NCBI GenBank assembly: GCA_021399435.1
Contig: JAJTUP010000102.1
Span: 124,001 to 188,000, forward strand
From: Diaporthe sp. PMI_573
Lineage: Eukaryota; Ascomycota; Sordariomycetes; Diaporthales; Diaporthaceae
Length of the DNA: 64,000 nt
Direction: 5' to 3'
Position numbers and translations under genes: made by a program. Shown in pieces: positions 22,976-33,703 of the stretch. The notes beneath the pieces are model-generated. The model worked only from the letters and a program-made list of their open reading frames with translations, searched no databases and was not told the DNA's origin. The first letter of the stretch is position 1. Each line of letters starts with the position of its first letter.

Positions 22976-23126
22976 AGCAAGCTATTTCTGGCCTGTTAGT
23001 GATTTCTCCCTGAGTACTCCGTCGCTACAGATGTGATCTGCCAAGCCACCTAAGCCGTAGACCCACACCACCACTACTAAAAACGTTAACTAACAAATTT
23101 TGCGAAACCCATTTCGCCTTCGACTG
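22976..23126 (-). repeat. right terminal inverted repeat
   Basis: Reverse complement of the left TIR. It ends CGCCTTCGACTG at 23126 and is followed by TA at 23127-23128. Confidence 0.9.
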
Positions 23127-24561
23127 TATCTTTAGAATAAAATGTTCAAAGTCAAAATCGTGTGATTTCGTTCGTCATTCTACGTAGTTTTGAGTAAAGT
23201 TATCCGAGGAAATACTATACAGTACAGTACATACCCTAAAAGATAGAACAGGAGTTACGAGGTAGACCTCGCAATTGTTGGAATATTCTAGACTAAGTGT
23301 ATTATTAATGTATTAATAATAGGGAATATCTTTATCCCTATAACTCAAGTATATATAGGGGGCCTCTGGCCCACTTACACGAAGCTAGAATAGTCTGAAT
23401 AATAAAGCACTATTGCAAACAATTCAACAGCAATAACCTAGACTACCTATTTGATCGTGGGATGTGGAATATTAGTACGCAACTCCCTGGAGTCTGCCTT
23501 CTCTTGACCCTTCAATCGCCGTAGGCCGCCCAAACTTTGAGACACTAGCGCCAGTACTGTACCGAAATTGATCCCATTCAACGACGTGGCTCTGTGAATA
23601 CAGTATCTAAAAGTTCAAGCGCAGAATTAGACTTATAGCACTAGAGTACAAGCAAAGCAAGACATACTAGGAAGACTATGCTTAGTCAGGAAACCGCGCG
23701 ACCTGACCGAGACTCGTTCAATTTGAACGAGTCCCAATTCAATTTCTACGCATGCCAGCAATGGTATTACGTAGGCTCAGCCTCATCTGGAGGTTCTCAA
23801 GGCACCCCTCGCGCTTTTGGTCAAGGCGCATGTGAGGCGTGGGTGCCGTGATATGCGATTTACGAGCTAGTCGTACGGTCACGTCATTTTCACCATGACG
23901 CGAAGAGATGGGGCTGTTTATCCCAACAGTATGGTGCGCTACATTTGGCAACGAGTTAAGCGCATGATCGGTTCACCATCTGCAGCTTGTGCGGGAAAGG
24001 ACTTTCCTGTATTGCCGTACTCATCATAGCTCTCACCGCCTTTGCTGCCGCAGTTTAGCAATGCCTGCTTTAGGACTATATGGGGCTTCTACGCCTACGT
24101 AGATACAGTACCATCTCGACTAATCTGCCCGAGGATAATGGTCCCTTCATGAACAATGACTGAGTAGAATCCAAGCACGTTCAACAATATCTCTGTAGTT
24201 ATGTATTCCCGAATTGTTCAGCAGTCGCCGATCAGAATCAAGAGGAACAGCAATACAAGTACCGATACTGTCATGCTATATATATATATATACCCTCATC
24301 TAATCAATAGAGCCCCCTCCACTCATTCACGCACAATTAGAAACCTTGTTGTCTTCACTGCAAGTCCCATAGCGTCAAAATACTTACAGTCTTGTTTCAC
24401 ACCTGCGATACTGAAGAATTCGCAAGGCATATTCACGTTCCTGCTCCAAACATCCCAGGGCGTAGCCCGTCAAAAGTGTGGGCGCCAGATTTCTCATCCC
24501 CTTGTGTTGTCATGCAGCGCATAAAGATCGACGGTGCCAAAAACATTGGAATCGAGGCAAT
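23127..24561. other. intergenic between the TIR element and the RBR pseudogene
   Basis: No gene recognised. It contains one copy of the palindromic motif at 23711-23733, an AT dinucleotide run near 24278-24292, and repeated short TACTGTA/GTACAGTAC words near 22850-23560. Confidence 0.45.
23711..23733. repeat. palindromic motif copy A
   Basis: GACTCGTTCAA, one T, then TTGAACGAGTC: two perfect 11-bp arms with a single-base centre. The same 23 bases, within 29 identical bases, recur at 43436-43458, and a 21/23 copy in the opposite orientation is at 32084-32106. Confidence 0.75.
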
Positions 24562-25800
24562 TTATAATCGATGGCGTCTACAACGGCGACAGGCTATAAT
24601 GTGACACTGCCGACATACATAGGTGAAATTTGGTATGAGGTCGTAATATTCCTCACACTGTCGTGACTCCGCTCGGTTATTCCAGTGATGGTGGTCGCAT
24701 TCATGGTTGTCGTTCAGGTCTTGCATAATGGCTTGAACTTGTCGCTGCCTTTGGGCTTGCTGTTCCTCGCTTTGGCGATTCGACTCCTCTTGAACAGCTT
24801 GCTGAGCAGCTTCCTGTTCAGCGTGACTGGGGGCGTTCGCTTGATGCGTCGTGTCCATGATCTGCTCTGGCACCGCCTCTTCGGGAGCTTCTTCGACCTG
24901 ATCGCGAGAATCAATTTGACTTGCACGCTCTAAGAGACGGTGCTCGTCCTATGTTCACAGCGACAGGTTTTCCACTGGGTACCTCGGTTGCAGCAGAATT
25001 AATAGCCGCAGCGGCATCTTTAATGGTCAGTAAAACTTGACGATAACAACATGGATTCTAACTTACGTCATGTGATTACAACCCGTGTTCACATTGACCA
25101 GTCCCCAGCAATTCTGACAGACTGCCACCCTTGATATCTGGCCACCTGAATGACTTGTTGAAGTTCTTCGTCAATATGGGCAATCGCCGTTGTGTATGGC
25201 CTCTTTGCAGGTGATGCAGGTCAGACTCCTGTACTTATCACAGGGAGCTGTTGTTTGTGTGTATTTGGCTGTTGGGATGAAGGTTGTTCGGTCCCGATTG
25301 TGACAATATGTTCGATTAGGCGTAGAAAACGCGAGCGCTTTCTCGCGGAACTTTTGAGTCAAGTCGGCGTTAAGGAAAAGTCGATTCTTGTCTAGTCGTG
25401 CGGGCTGCCTGCAGCAGCGTGGTGGAGAGAGAGACTCATCAATCATGAAATTTGCGAAGAGGCGCGCTAGCGTTCGCACTATTCATGTCGACATGGTGCC
25501 TGTGCCAGCTCAGCAAAGTGCCTCCGGTCTACACAGGCTTAGCATCGCCGCTTTCGGCGGGGTTCATTTGTCCGTCGTGACGCAGCCCACGTAGAGGTTT
25601 CCGGCTGGCCGTCCTCATCTCCGCTTTGCGAGTCCAAGTGAACAGTGATGAAACGCTTGCGCAGATGATCCGAGTAGGAGAACTGACGACAGAGATGGTG
25701 GAATCTGGGATGAGACTGCCCAAGAGTCTCCGGCTTGAGTCACAGCTAAAGCACCTCAGAACATTGCCCTATACAGCGAGCGTCACCCCTTTGATCTCTT
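24562..25800 (-). pseudogene. degraded RBR-type (RING-IBR-RING) E3 ubiquitin ligase
   Basis: Minus strand, read in pieces in several frames. A first RING-like part shows HFAELAQAPCRHE, then LARLFANFMIDESLSPPRCC. An IBR part shows FREKALAFSTPNRTYCHNR, then LTCITCKEAIHNGDCP. A second RING part shows VCQNCWGLVNVNTGCNHMT followed by an intron (GTAAGT at about 25065 to TTAAAG at about 25020). Then come CRCG, a stop, QWKTCRCE and DEHRLLERASQI. The C-terminus (NHECDHHHW to CRRCRRHRL, stop at 24562) is typical of a fungal RBR family. Stops and at least three frame changes break the gene. An intact copy would transfer ubiquitin through a thioester on the second RING; the catalytic Cys region is disrupted here. 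Confidence 0.75.
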
Positions 25801-26083
25801 GTATCCGAGCCTCGGAAGTGCGACTGGCATTGAACTCCAACGCCGGCCTTGCGGCCTGGACTACCCTCGGTACGACTGGGTCTTCCGCGTCGCAATATGC
25901 AATAAGCGCGTGGATGGCCTCGGTTCTTCGCTGCAGTCCTTCACACGCTGGAAGTGTAGTGATTCTAAATGGAGGCTGATCCGTGATGCTGTCAAATCAA
26001 CCTGGTGACGAATGCTGGTACCAGGTCGGCATGCCTTTGTGGTCAGAAATCCACTCAAACTACCTTATGATGGGACAGATATG

Positions 26084-27930
26084 TTAAATGCCCTTTGTAT
26101 TTCCTTCACCCGGATGTCGATGACGGACAATAACGGGCACATCTTTATCGAAACTGTGTAGACCAAAAGGCAGGACTTGGTGATGTGAAACAACGCTAGC
26201 CGCGGCAACAGGATCAAGGAGCTGGATGTCTATCCTCCTCATCACCGTCGCCACTGAGCACAACATCATGTTCTTCGCCAAGGTCTCGCCAGGGCACCTC
26301 GATGACCCGCCTCCGAAGGGAAACCAGTGTCCCTGGATACCACTGGTAACAAGCTGTGCCTTGCGGTCGTTCTCCGCTGTCCGCGGTTCATTCGGTAGCG
26401 CAGGGACACCTGGCCGACGAAGGGGCCCACTCTGGGGCTCGTCGGGGTACCTCAGGAACCGCTCTGCCCAGAAGCTGTCAACTGGGTATGCAGGCCTCAT
26501 CGCCGAGAGCAGTGGACCAGTGTTCCAAAATGACTCGTCGAGACCACCATCCCAGTTGGCGAACACAACTAGCTCGTCCCGCCCGATCTGCCGGCCTCCT
26601 GCAAGATTGAAATCGGAACCAGGGCACCTCCTACCCACGGTTCCTGCAACACGAAGTCTCAGAGTCTCATGGTAGACGGAGTTCAACAGGGGCGCTCTCA
26701 TGAGTTTGTCAGTATCAGGCTCCCCGGACCTTGAGCACGCGGCGGCTATCTCGGATTCAACCCGACCTGCAAGATTTTGATCGAGGAAGATGTTCAAAAT
26801 CATCCAGATAGTAGCTGGGATGCTGTTTGCTATAGTTCTAACTGAAGTCAGCTCTTACCCAGGAGTGAAATTTGAATTCGGCACATACACGAAGAGATAT
26901 CCCAGCATCACGCTAGCGATACCATCGTCAGAGAAGCCCATGTTTTCATGGCGTTCAACCATTCTCCTGATGCAGCGAGACCCCCAAATTGGTTCGTATT
27001 CAAGAACCTCAAGCGATCTCCAATCAGTCAGCGACTTACAAATCGCCCTCCAGGTCTTGAAGTTTTCGATCATTTTGGCCCGCGCTTTATGCCGTGATGG
27101 GACGAGCCAGGCGGGTAGGCCTATTGAGAGAGCCGGAAATGCCTGATAGAATGCAAAAAAGTCATCACAGAATGTGGGACAGACTTTGAAAATATAATCG
27201 CCATACAGAGCTCTGACTTCGGCGTGGAAGATTATAGGAAACAGCAAGTCGTAGAGGTCTGGGGACAAATACTTTGTGGGGCCTACTCGGTGACTCGTCT
27301 CAGAGCAAAGATTCTCTACGAACCTCTGACTTGTAGACCGTAGGTGAGATCCCTGAAAGTACGTTGCAAAGTCCATGCGTTGATGGTTGATGATTCGCCG
27401 GGAAGGGTCGGGATGGGATGTGCTGAGCGTTGTTGACGTCTCAAATTTCGAGATGTTGTCGTGTGCAAATACCGAGAGATCTCTCTCGGGCATCCCGAAG
27501 AAACTTGTCAGGGCATCCCTCAGGCTAGGAGATGGGACCAGGTCTCGGCTCCTCCAAAGTCCTCGAACCTGCTCTCCCGGCTTCACCAGATAAATACCGC
27601 GACAGGCAAGTATTATAGAGACACAAAATCGGTACAGACGTAGGCTGAACCGTTCAATTAGTCTATTTCTCAAGGTCTGAAGCTTATGTCAACGTACCGC
27701 AACTGACGAAGGAACACATCAAGATTCAACAAGTGGATCAAGGTGGGTTGCGTCCGAGGAAGTGGGGAGTGAGGCATAGCATGATTGTTAGGCTGCCATA
27801 TAAGGGTGTAAATGTAGGCCAGGAGTATGAAAAAGCAGGAAAAGAAGAGCGCATAGGCGGCATTTTCCATCCAAAGTGTCAGAATGGCCTGCGCAAAGTC
27901 CTTAAAATTGGAGAAAGTCATAGTGCTCAA
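26084..27930 (-). CDS. cytochrome P450, second copy, CYP7/CYP8-like group (3 exons)
   Basis: Exons 27930-27698, 27644-26859 and 26822-26084; about 585 aa. Intron 1 is 53 nt (GTACGT/TTCAG). Intron 2, placed at 26858-26823, is only 36 nt (GTAAGA/AACAG); this is the only junction I find that keeps the frame into IPATIWMILNIFL with the strong donor. Features: an N-terminal anchor (ALFFSCFFILLAYIYTLIW), an I-helix region ending in PATIW like sterol-hydroxylase-type P450s, the K-helix ExxR (VYHETLRLRV), and the heme loop FPFGGGSSRCPGETLAK with all conserved residues. The substrate is unknown; sterol or terpenoid oxidation is common in this group. Independent of the first P450 in sequence. It is ER-located by its anchor. 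Confidence 0.88.
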
Positions 27931-28986
27931 GGATGGCGATGTAGTAGGAAATTTGAGCAGACGTCTGCCACAGTGATATCTTCTGCTGCGACTGACTTGG
28001 GCGTCGGTTATATATGCTTGTTCTGAGGATTTGTCAAGGGTACTTCACAGGTGCATCCTGCTTTACCTACATCAGGAGGCGGTCGTGGTTTACCGGCGAG
28101 CGAGGAGAAAAACGAAAAGAAAAGAAACCAGACGCCTCTTTGTAAGAACTCAATACACGAAGATGACAAATGATGGTCCCAGAATCAACTCGGAAATTTG
28201 TGGTGGTAACAACGTTGGCCGGTCGAAACGCAAGGCGGCTTGGCGAGCAACACCTGGCTAGTCCCTAAAGCCAAGAGCCGCAGCTTCAAGATATCCGCGC
28301 ATCCTATAGCCGACACTCGATACCTTGGTCTGTTCTCGTTCCGCGATCTTCCTGAGTCATTTGAAATCGTTTTATGCATGTTAATCATACAGTAACGCGC
28401 AATGTGTCGCACAGAAAGAATGATGGAATTTACATTGAATGAAGCAAAAGATAATGCAAGCGTCACTGCGAACATCAGGCTAGGCGCCAGACTGAAAAGT
28501 AGAGCTTTGGAGCTTCAGTTGGTGTCAAGCAGACATCTTCTGATGTCTGGCTTGGGGGCGCCGCACAGCCCAGTTCATGGTCTTGGGAGTCGCCAGGCGT
28601 TTTATCGCCTACACCTACTTCTTTAGTAAGGTCAAGCATAGCCTTGGGCTGTGGAGTTGCTTGAAGCCGTAAGTGGTAATGCTGGCAGTTCAGATAAAGC
28701 GAGGGTTGGCATGAGAAGAAAGAGGTTCGTGGTGTCCATTAAAAATCTTTTGTACGTGTTCGTTCTCTCCAACATACACTACTCCCCAGCGACGCATATC
28801 CGATATCAGTGGATGACAGTGGTTGTCGGTGACCTGTAATAAGATTGGCCGGAGCAAAGCTTTTATTCAAGTCTCCATCCTGGGAATCACTTCTGCCATT
28901 AGGGAATACTCCAGCCGCCGGCTATTTTACAGCACTGTACTATTCTGTGGTGATCGTTCTCTGAAAGAAGAGCATGGGGCAAGACT
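27931..28986. other. intergenic
   Basis: Promoter side of the P450 and 3' flank of the JmjC-like gene. Small ORFs at 28031-28839 show no recognisable product. Confidence 0.4.
28008..28014 (-). promoter_or_regulatory. TATA-like box of the second P450
   Basis: TATATAA on the minus strand, about 78 nt upstream of the start at 27930. Assigned by position and sequence only. Confidence 0.4.
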
Positions 28987-31794
28987 CTACGCTAGGGGGT
29001 GATCAGCGTCGTGGCCGAGGTGTGCAGAGCCTGATGCCAGTCTCATAAGCTCTCTCTCAATCCGAATGGGGATGCTGAGACCCGTGGTAACGTTCTGAAT
29101 CGCCTGGCCGTTGTTATCAGGAAGTCCGATGATCACGTTTTGGGAAGCACTTACAGTTATCTGGTTGCGGATCTTCTGTAATCCCTCCTTACCACCAAGC
29201 TCGTCCGCCCCGCTGCTCTTTACTTTCTTAACGACAAGATCAATAACAATTGAGATACTCCTTGCATAGTTTTCTACATCTTCGTCTGTGACGCGCGCGT
29301 ATTTCAACTGCTCACCCACAACATCCAGCCATAGGCTAATACCCGTCCACTGTAGGATATGACCGCCCAGGGCAAGTGTCTGAGTGCCTTCAACTCGGAA
29401 GAGAAAGTGGATCGTGCCTGAGGCAAAGAAGACTGTCCAGCCTGGGCGCAGGACAAAATATCTCCAACGGCTGCCACTGTGGATCGCATCGGGTTTAAGT
29501 GTCCAATCACGATATTCCTCGCGCGTCGGACGTGACATCCATCCGATGCCGATGCAGCCCTCTTGGGCCGTGATCCAGGTCGAGAGTCCGTGGCTGTCTA
29601 TGCGAGGTACCGTATTGTGCCCACCCTCGGAGAGGAGAACCCATTCCGAACTCTCATGCCATTCATGCCGGTGCCGGATTGGTTCTGTCGGCCCCTCTGC
29701 CTCAGCTACGGCCTGTACCGCGTCACGCATTCGCGACAGCAACTGACAATTCTCGCCATCCAGAAAAGACGGCAGGATCGAGGGCGGAAGCGGGCTCCGG
29801 ACGTCGAGGAGGCTCCAAGGATCAGCGGTAGGCTGAGCGCCGAGGAAGCGCTCTCCCAGCTCTCGCAGGGCTTTGTATTGAAACGGAGGTCCGCACGTGC
29901 CAAGAGATGGTATCTGGACAGGCACCAGCCGGTCGAAATCTACTATTCGGTGGAACAGCTGCCTAATGGGACGACCTTCGCGCCAGCGAAATCGCTGCTG
30001 TCCTTGCGTGAAGACGGGAACCCCAGGAGGGTGGACTTCGACCCCTACCGCTGCCTCATCTCCGGACCAGAGATGCGCCTCAGAGGCGCTCGACTCACTT
30101 ATCACCGGAGGTGTGCTCACAAGCAATGTATTGTAAACGAGGTCATCCCCCATCCCCCCGTGAGAGCCCGGGACTGCTTGTCTCAGCTTTGTCTCGAGCT
30201 GACGGAGGGTTTGCTTCCGAAAGGCTTCGTCACCAACCCGGTCGTGTATCGGTCGGCTTTGCTGAGCTAAAGTGATCGCTGCAGGACCTTGGCTATAAGC
30301 TTGCGCATCGAGCCGGACTCTCCTGTACGCGGGATGTCCATCGGCGTCAGTCAGTGAGGCCCGGCGCCGTCGGAGACCAGTGGCTGCAGGTGGAATATCT
30401 CGACTATCCTGTTCTGAGGTGACGAGTGCCTCCGCGAACCTCCTCAGATGATTCACACATAATTCTCGCGGGATGGCACCACCGCTGTACCGAACGTGGC
30501 TGGACAGAACGCTCATTGTAGAAGTGCGATCCGAGGATCCAAGGTCGAGCATCCGTAAGAGCTCAGGTGAAATAGTAGCTGGACAGCACCGCCCCGCGTT
30601 TGCTGTTCCGAGTGGCATTGGGGTCTCTTCTGTATGGTTTCCGCTAGCTTTTGACGTTGAATTGAAGATACGGCCTTTTCTTCGGCGAAGTGCTCGCACT
30701 TTGGGATGGCTCGGCTCACCAACGACAGCGACCCTATGAGCTTTGGCGTCGTGAGCATCATCCGCGGCTTGAGCATCAGCCTCCTCCCCGGGGACCGCAG
30801 GGTCTGAGCAAGGTGAGGACCCAGTGCCAGTAGTATCGGAGCCCCTTGAATCCGGACTCCCCCTCCTGGCAGCGGATCCCGAATAGTGGCCAGGAGTGGA
30901 GTCAAAGATGGTGAGGTTACTTGATGATGCCTCGCTGGCTATTTCAGACGCCGGTGAGATCATTCTCGTATCCTGGTCCACAGATCGAGGGCTGCCGTCG
31001 ACAGGCTCGGGATACAGCGGCGCAACTGTCTTGGGATCAACCTCGGGCGCGTCGGTCCCGTGCTGTGAAAGTGGTAGTGCATGCTGGCTGCGGACTAGGA
31101 GGCCAAATTTGTCGAAGCCGAACCCGTCGGGCAACTCCCCAGGAGCCAGGACCTCGGGGACGAGCTCGATCTGATCAGGGTCTTTGTCTTTGATGTACGG
31201 GTGCTCGCCTGACCAGGCTCGTAGACTATGTAATTCGTTCTCATCGAGCGGATCTGGCGAGTTCCTTATGTGGCGTCTCCTGTGCTTGCGCTCCATGGTA
31301 GCTCTTCGCCACAAGAGCCTGTTTGCCTTGGTAACAAATTCCTGCCACGTCATCTTCTTCGCGACGGCGCCAAGTTTCTTGCAGAAGGACCAGCCTCTGT
31401 CGTGCCAGCGGTAATGTTGGATTTTATCACGACCCCAGACAAGGCTTGCCGTTCTCAGGTGTGGCAAACACTTCTCAATGATATCAGATCCGCTGGCTGC
31501 GACGCCAATAAATCGGTGCCATTCTTCGTCGTCCTCGGCCTTGTCCTGTGTCTGCCTTCTTTTCTTATATTTTTGATATTTTGGGCAGATAGCAAGCATT
31601 ACCTGCTCGGTAACGGCAATGAACATGTCCAATGCATTATGCTGTTCCAGCAGTTGGCTGCGCATTTGCTGGCACAGGGAGAATTTCTCGGCATCGGTCT
31701 CGCAGCGGCGAACACTTTCATTGAACTCCTTGAGGGACGCGGCCTGCGAGTCTGTTAGGAGGACCTCAAATTGGCTGATCTTTTCTTCCTCCAT
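28987..31794 (-). CDS. JmjC-like domain protein, intronless
   Basis: Single ORF of 935 aa. Residues 1-230 are helical and charged, with a Trp/Arg-rich stretch (YRWHDRGWSFCKKLGAVAKK). About 230-480 are Ser/Pro/Asp-rich and probably disordered, with basic patches. The C-terminal 250 residues carry a JmjC-like cupin: SEWVLLSEGGHNTVPRIDSH, GLSTWITAQEGCIGIGWMSR, WRYFVLRPGWTVFFASGTIH, FLFRVEGTQTLALGGHILQW. In the fungal family I recall, the metal site begins P-H-x-D; here it reads PRID, so the first ligand His appears to be Arg, while the distal His (GTIH) is kept. It may therefore be a non-catalytic or altered 2-oxoglutarate oxygenase. The nuclear role is inferred. The opposite-strand ORFs at 29563-30270 are shadows. 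Confidence 0.8.
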   Translation of the reverse strand: MEEEKISQFEVLLTDSQAASLKEFNESVRRCETDAEKFSLCQQMRSQLLEQHNALDMFIAVTEQVMLAICPKYQKYKKRRQTQDKAEDDEEWHRFIGVAASGSDIIEKCLPHLRTASLVWGRDKIQHYRWHDRGWSFCKKLGAVAKKMTWQEFVTKANRLLWRRATMERKHRRRHIRNSPDPLDENELHSLRAWSGEHPYIKDKDPDQIELVPEVLAPGELPDGFGFDKFGLLVRSQHALPLSQHGTDAPEVDPKTVAPLYPEPVDGSPRSVDQDTRMISPASEIASEASSSNLTIFDSTPGHYSGSAARRGSPDSRGSDTTGTGSSPCSDPAVPGEEADAQAADDAHDAKAHRVAVVGEPSHPKVRALRRRKGRIFNSTSKASGNHTEETPMPLGTANAGRCCPATISPELLRMLDLGSSDRTSTMSVLSSHVRYSGGAIPRELCVNHLRRFAEALVTSEQDSRDIPPAATGLRRRRASLTDADGHPAYRRVRLDAQAYSQGPAAITLAQQSRPIHDRVGDEAFRKQTLRQLETKLRQAVPGSHGGMGDDLVYNTLLVSTPPVISESSASEAHLWSGDEAAVGVEVHPPGVPVFTQGQQRFRWREGRPIRQLFHRIVDFDRLVPVQIPSLGTCGPPFQYKALRELGERFLGAQPTADPWSLLDVRSPLPPSILPSFLDGENCQLLSRMRDAVQAVAEAEGPTEPIRHRHEWHESSEWVLLSEGGHNTVPRIDSHGLSTWITAQEGCIGIGWMSRPTREEYRDWTLKPDAIHSGSRWRYFVLRPGWTVFFASGTIHFLFRVEGTQTLALGGHILQWTGISLWLDVVGEQLKYARVTDEDVENYARSISIVIDLVVKKVKSSGADELGGKEGLQKIRNQITVSASQNVIIGLPDNNGQAIQNVTTGLSIPIRIERELMRLASGSAHLGHDADHPLA

Positions 31795-32848
31795 TGAGGC
31801 TGTATCGCTTGCGATCGGCGGGACGAGGACAGGTTGAGTTAGCGCCGTACTCTCGGCGGGGTATGAGCTTGTCTTTGTTCGCTCGAGAATCGATTCTCTG
31901 CTCTGCTGTGCTGCTTCATGCGGCCGTAAGACGCTGCTCGCGATGATCCTTTGAATGATTTGATTAGGAGAGAAGCCGTGGTGACCAGGCTAGGGCGTTG
32001 AGGGTCCGCTCTTGTGCGAAAGGTGGAATGGTACCATTTATACAATGCCATCCTGTGATCTTGCGCTTGCGTGCCCCGGACGAGACTGGTTCAAATCGAA
32101 CGAGTCTGAGCTGGTGGTACCATTGGCCGACGTAGCAGTTTCTCCGTAAGCTAGGCCCCTTTGGGATCATGGGCCGCCGCAGTTGCGCACCTGTGCCAGC
32201 CTATACCTCACGCCTTTAAGGTTCGGGAAGCAGGCCGCAGCTCCGTATCGGACGAGCAAACCACGGCCCGCAAATAGAAATTCACCGATCCTGACAGCAA
32301 TTCCAGGACGAAGGAGCTTGTACACCATGCACTAGTGGTTTTGATCCATCCTGTAGGGTCTTGCACAAGGTAAGATCCATTCCGGGCCAATCAGCTACCG
32401 CCTAGCTGCCACACCAGCAGAGGTCTTCCGTAATCACCCCCTGCGCAGGTTGTATCTTCCGTCAAGGTATCCCAGTACGACCAATCAAGCCTGTCAGATC
32501 AAATTCGCATATATGTGTTGTTTGAGTAAAGCGCATCGTTCCTCAGTTGCAAATGCAGCTGTAGACTATGAGCAGGGATAAAAATGTGTGCTCGGCAGTT
32601 TTAGCAACGCAGCATAGTACTGACAGGTGTGGGACCAGCCCGTGTGATTGAAGCTACCGAGAACTCAGACTCTCGTGCTGAGGTAGTTGATCTCCATACA
32701 ATACAGTACACAAAGTCCTTCTAACAGAAAAACAATAAGAAAACTTCCCTGTCATCAACGACTCAGTACAGCATGAGCAGCACAAATTAACAATTTGTTG
32801 GTGCTTAAGGTTGCAGAACCCAGGAACATCTGGTATCAACCTCCGAAC
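31795..32848. other. intergenic, upstream of the JmjC-like gene
   Basis: No gene recognised. Contains palindromic copy C at 32084-32106 and short TACAGTA words near 32700. Confidence 0.4.
32084..32106. repeat. palindromic motif copy C (imperfect)
   Basis: Matches the reverse complement of copies A and B at 21 of 23 positions. It lies in the intergenic region upstream of the JmjC-like gene. Confidence 0.55.
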
Positions 32849-33703
32849 TCATCTTTTAAGCATTCGTCCCCCTTCGGCATGAGCATCGCATTGATAGGCC
32901 GTCCTTTTCTTTGGTATGATAGATGCGACATTTCCCCCAAGGCCACGAGGACGGAGACCCCTGCGCCGCATCTGCACCAACGAGCATTCCGGCCGGCGGT
33001 CCACAGCTCTTGCGACATAATCGGATCCGACGTTACCTTCAACATCCACGTCACCTAGAACGAAAAAGGTGTCGGACCCGCTTTGCCCCTTTTCGGTGAG
33101 ATCTGTGTTGTCTCCCGCGCCGTCAGGGGCATTTTCGGATTCATCCGATCCGGAATCAAAAGGCATCTCGTTATCGCTCGAATCCACTGCTAGGATTGTG
33201 TCAAGGTCATCGGGGTGTTCCGTCCCTGTTCCTGTCACCGTGGCACCTAGGGGCTCGCCCTTACCAGGCAGCCCTGGCAGATGAGACATGACCGACAACA
33301 ACTCGGAGCTCACCAGAGAGGGATCTGCAGAGCCGATATTGAGCCTGCGGGTAAGTGTAACCAGGGACAAGAATGAGGCATCCAGCATTTCCCGGCTCGC
33401 CGGTAATATACCTTCAAGGTCGTAACGGCGTTTCTGTCCCAGCAGTTCGTCCCACATCGCCAGCCACAGTAAAAGCGTGTTCTTCACGTCAAGGAAATAG
33501 TCCATTCCCAGTTCAAACTTTCTTCGCAGCTTCATCCTGACCTCGCGATCATCGTCCAACATGTTGTTCTGTATAAGTTCCCTCTCGTGCTGATGGAGTA
33601 GCCCAATCCCTACCTGACCCCGGGTTTCTGCGGCGTGCAGCCACTTCAGCTCGTGACCGAACCTGGAGACGTGCTGATCATTTCCGTTCGTCTGGATGGA
33701 CAT
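32849..33703 (-). CDS. acidic hypothetical protein
   Basis: Single ORF of 284 aa starting MSIQTNGNDQHVSRFGHELK. The first 140 residues look helical and folded (ELIQNNMLDDDREVRMKLRR; DVKNTLLLWLAMWDELLGQ). Residues 150-230 are rich in Asp/Glu/Ser/Gly and probably disordered, and the tail is basic (MRRRGLRPRGL, PKKRTAY), which could serve as a nuclear signal. The family is not recognised. It is co-oriented with and upstream of the JmjC-like gene, so a functional link is possible but unproven. The plus ORF beginning at 33706 abuts its start and is not supported. Confidence 0.55.
   Translation of the reverse strand: MSIQTNGNDQHVSRFGHELKWLHAAETRGQVGIGLLHQHERELIQNNMLDDDREVRMKLRRKFELGMDYFLDVKNTLLLWLAMWDELLGQKRRYDLEGILPASREMLDASFLSLVTLTRRLNIGSADPSLVSSELLSVMSHLPGLPGKGEPLGATVTGTGTEHPDDLDTILAVDSSDNEMPFDSGSDESENAPDGAGDNTDLTEKGQSGSDTFFVLGDVDVEGNVGSDYVARAVDRRPECSLVQMRRRGLRPRGLGGNVASIIPKKRTAYQCDAHAEGGRMLKR

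Larger units (their letters stand above)
15755..23126. mobile_element. 7.4-kb TIR DNA transposon carrying a HeLo-like/NLR gene pair (RIP-damaged)
   Basis: The ends are inverted repeats of about 150 bp (15755-15906 and 22976-23126), identical for the first 25 bases, with about 75-80% identity by eye beyond. Each end is flanked by TA, the expected Tc1/mariner target duplication. Inside are a Tc1/mariner transposase with DD34E spacing (+), a broken unknown gene (-), a broken HeLo-like gene (-) and a broken NB-ARC/TPR NLR (+). All internal genes have stops of the TAG/TAA type with at most one frame change. This points to RIP of a multicopy element. At 7.4 kb it is far larger than a usual Tc1-like element (1.5-2 kb), so the NLR block looks like cargo. 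An alternative is separate old insertions inside a TIR element. Confidence 0.85.

Noticed and set aside
29563..30270. 235-aa plus-strand ORF
   Set aside because: Antisense shadow of the JmjC-like coding sequence; no domain sense.
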